A stretch of 33,862 nucleotides of DNA from positions 1 to 33,862 of the forward strand of contig SMYC01000014.1 in NCBI GenBank assembly GCA_004356105.1, given 5' to 3'. This document shows positions 32,143 to 33,862 of this stretch, in pieces; the first letter of the stretch is position 1; each line of letters begins with the position of its first letter. A program made the translations under genes and the position numbers. Under the pieces are notes generated by a model that had not been told where the DNA came from, did no database searches, and saw only the letters and a program-made list of their open reading frames with translations. The stretch is from Acidobacteriota bacterium. GTDB lineage: Bacteria > Acidobacteriota > Vicinamibacteria > Marinacidobacterales > SMYC01.

Positions 32143-32362
32143 GAAAAGCAAGAATCAATAATAAAAAAGCGTAACGCAAAGGCGCAAAGTCGCAAAGACG
32201 CCAAGGAAAAGAAAGAAGAGAAAGACAAAGAAGAGAAAGAGAAAAAAGATCGGGAACAGAAAGGCTTCGTAGCCCACTCGGCGCTCCATCCGCCTTTCTT
32301 TTGTTCCTTTTTTCTTTGCGGCTTTGCGTTGCGCTTTTTTTTAATATTGATTCTTGCTTTTC
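32143..32362. repeat. 220 bp palindromic intergenic element, copy 2
   Basis: The left end GAAAAGCAAGAATCAATA is mirrored at the right end, and the arms continue through AAAGCGTAACGCAAAG (right arm: AAAGCGCAACGCAAAG) and CGCAAAG units. The core TCAATA...AAGCG(T/C)AACGCAAAG is shared with copy 1, but the outermost 11 bp differ between copies while still pairing within each copy. The centre is purine-rich on one side and has no ORF. It lies between the PP2C and CoA-transferase genes. Confidence 0.9.
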
Positions 32363-32368
32363 TTGATA

Positions 32369-32396
32369 TTGATCTTCTCGAGCACTGTTGTAGACT
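32369..32396 (+). promoter_or_regulatory. predicted promoter, leaderless start of CoA-transferase gene
   Basis: TTGATC (32369-32374), a 16 nt spacer and TAGACT (32391-32396) end 8 nt before the ATG, with no ribosome site between. Confidence 0.4.
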
Positions 32397-32404
32397 TCGC
32401 GTTG

Positions 32405-33616
32405 ATGAGCTCTTCGGAAGCGGGCAAACGACTTCCTCTCGAAGGCGTTACCGTCCTCGATTTTTCACGCATCCTCGCCGGGCCCTATTGCACGATGATG
32501 CTCGGCGACATGGGCGCTGACATCCTCAAGATCGAGCCTCCCAAGGGAGACGACTGCCGCCACTGGGGACCACCATTCGTTGATGGCGAGAGCGCCTATT
32601 TCCTCGCGGTCAACCGCAACAAGAAAAGCCTCTGTATCGATCTCAAAAAAGAAAGAGGCAAGGAGGTTTTGCATCGGTTGCTCGACACCGCCGACATTCT
32701 CATCGAGAATTTTCGCCCGGGCACGATGGACCGTCTCGGTCTCGGCTACAAGGCGCTCAAAGAGCGCCGTCCGTCTCTCATCTATGCGTCAATCTCCGGA
32801 TACGGGCAGACGGGACCTCTCCGGGAGCGGCCGGGCTACGACGCTGTCATGCAGGGAGAAGGCGGCTGGATGGGACTCACGGGCGAGCCGGACGGGATGC
32901 CCATGAAAGTCGGCGCGTCGCTCGCGGATATCTTGACGGGCATGATGGCCTGCGAGGGGATTTTGGCGTCGCTCTATCGTCGAGAGAAAATAGGAACGGG
33001 CGAGCGCGTCGATGTGTCTTTGTTCGATAGCGTGCTCTCGACGCTCTGCTACCAGGCGCAGGGTTTTCTGATGACGGGCGAGGTTCCGAACCGGCTCGGC
33101 AATCGGCATTCGTCGCTGACACCCTACGAGACGTTTCGCACGGCCGATAGTCACGTCATCGTGGGCGTCGGTAACGACAGTTTGTGGAAGCGCTTCGTTG
33201 CCGTTATCGGAAGACCGGAGCTCGATGTGCCCGAATTCGAAGTCAATGCCGGTCGTGTCGCCCGCTACGACGAGCTTGCTTTGTTGCTCGAGCCCATCTT
33301 CGCGTCGAAGAGCACGGATGCTTGGGTCTCGCTACTCGACAAAGCCGGCATCCCGGTTGGCCGCGTACAAAACGTAGCCGAGGTTTTCGAGAATCCGCAG
33401 ATAGAAAGCCGAAACATGAAGCTTCTTGTACAACATCCGAAGCTCGGAGAGCTGCCGTTGACGGGCAACCCCATCAAGCTCTTAGAGGCGGGGGAGCGCG
33501 ACCACGCGCCGCCGCCCATGCTCGGCGAGCACACGGAGTCCGTGCTGCGCGAGCGGCTCGGCATCGATGACGAGACCCTTCGGAGTCTCCGAGAGAGCGG
33601 CGTCTTCGGGACATGA
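32405..33616 (+). CDS. class III (CaiB/BaiF/Frc family) CoA-transferase
   Basis: The 403-residue protein opens with LEGVTVLDFSRILAGPYCTMMLGDMGADILKIE, the family N-terminus, followed by NRNKKSLCIDLK, FRPGTMDRLGLGYKAL and SISGYGQTGPLRERPGYDAVMQ. The catalytic Asp is probably Asp175 in VGASLADILTGM, which aligns with Asp169 of formyl-CoA transferase. It moves CoA between carboxylic acids; the donor and acceptor (for example succinate, citramalate, formate or a methyl-branched acid) cannot be told from sequence. The ATG at 32405 is used because the preceding in-frame residues are hydrophobic and encoded by the palindrome end. It appears to be a single gene. Confidence 0.92.
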   Translation: MSSSEAGKRLPLEGVTVLDFSRILAGPYCTMMLGDMGADILKIEPPKGDDCRHWGPPFVDGESAYFLAVNRNKKSLCIDLKKERGKEVLHRLLDTADILIENFRPGTMDRLGLGYKALKERRPSLIYASISGYGQTGPLRERPGYDAVMQGEGGWMGLTGEPDGMPMKVGASLADILTGMMACEGILASLYRREKIGTGERVDVSLFDSVLSTLCYQAQGFLMTGEVPNRLGNRHSSLTPYETFRTADSHVIVGVGNDSLWKRFVAVIGRPELDVPEFEVNAGRVARYDELALLLEPIFASKSTDAWVSLLDKAGIPVGRVQNVAEVFENPQIESRNMKLLVQHPKLGELPLTGNPIKLLEAGERDHAPPPMLGEHTESVLRERLGIDDETLRSLRESGVFGT

Positions 33617-33862
33617 CGCTCGAAAACGCCGGAGCTCATCCCGGTTATTGTCAACGGGCGAATTCTGTATCACAATGATGGGCTCGCGTATTAGAGCGCC
33701 GGCACAAGAAAGTAGTAAAAAGGCCTCCTCCGCAAAATCTGTGGGTTGCATTGGGGAGTAAACTCGGCTAACCAATTGATAATAAACACCTTCTTCCCAG
33801 CGCACGCGGCTTGGCTTTCGTGTGTGACTTCGCGCTTCCTGAAACCCGGGTGCCCGGAGCCC
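33617..33862. other. window end without a recognisable gene
   Basis: No coding frame here has family motifs, a plausible ribosome site or a start that convinces. I see no RNA gene or strong hairpin in it. Confidence 0.4.

Noticed and set aside
33482..33805. Minus-strand 107-residue frame at the window end
   Set aside because: Half of it is antisense to the CoA-transferase gene and the rest has no motif or ribosome site.

Overview
The window reads as a bacterial chromosome segment of about 60% GC, probably from the Acidobacteriota. That placement is an inference. It rests on relics of three Ser/Thr protein kinases of the kinase + WD40-like (PD40/TolB-type) repeat architecture abundant in that phylum, a fused E1 alpha-beta branched-chain 2-oxoacid dehydrogenase, a long-form (404 aa) IspH, and an MlaE/F/D lipid transporter. 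No rRNA, tRNA or CRISPR array was seen.

The first 5.2 kb is a gene graveyard. It holds a tyrosine recombinase with a frameshifted N-terminus and a missing catalytic C-terminus, an ISL3-type transposase remnant, the frameshifted C-terminal half of a kinase-PD40 gene, a frameshifted ParE toxin with an intact antitoxin gene, a lone VapC-like PIN toxin, a frameshifted RelE-type toxin, and a truncated DUF6503 gene fused to that toxin. A ~52 bp imperfect direct repeat lies just 3' of each of the two broken toxins. Apart from two further kinase relics near 13.3-14.4 kb, the rest of the window shows full-length genes.

From 5.2 to 10.8 kb, minus-strand clusters encode DUF456 membrane protein, a yeast-type cytosine deaminase and DUF2461; a PilZ-like protein; and DUF1028, a threonine dehydratase-like enzyme and a PaaK-like acyl-CoA ligase. 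Then come a NUDIX hydrolase and a small secreted SnoaL-like protein (+), an aromatic amino acid decarboxylase (-), two head-to-head kinase relics, and a secreted M28-like peptidase (+). A long minus-strand cluster (23.5 to 15.9 kb) reads, in order of transcription, fused 2-oxoacid dehydrogenase E1, acyl-CoA dehydrogenase, oligopeptide ABC binding lipoprotein, two permeases, and an aspartoacylase-like metalloenzyme. No ABC ATPase is present in it.

From 23.6 kb onward there is ispH, divergent from a two-cluster ferredoxin; a uvrB-mlaE-mlaF-mlaD operon; a degenerate receiver-DUF4388 protein divergent from a PP2C phosphatase; and a class III CoA-transferase. Three intergenic gaps in this half hold large palindromes. 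Two of them (25312-25553 and 32143-32362) belong to one family with a shared core but copy-specific outer arms. Several genes without a Shine-Dalgarno sequence carry a -10-like hexamer 7-11 nt before the start codon, suggesting leaderless transcripts.
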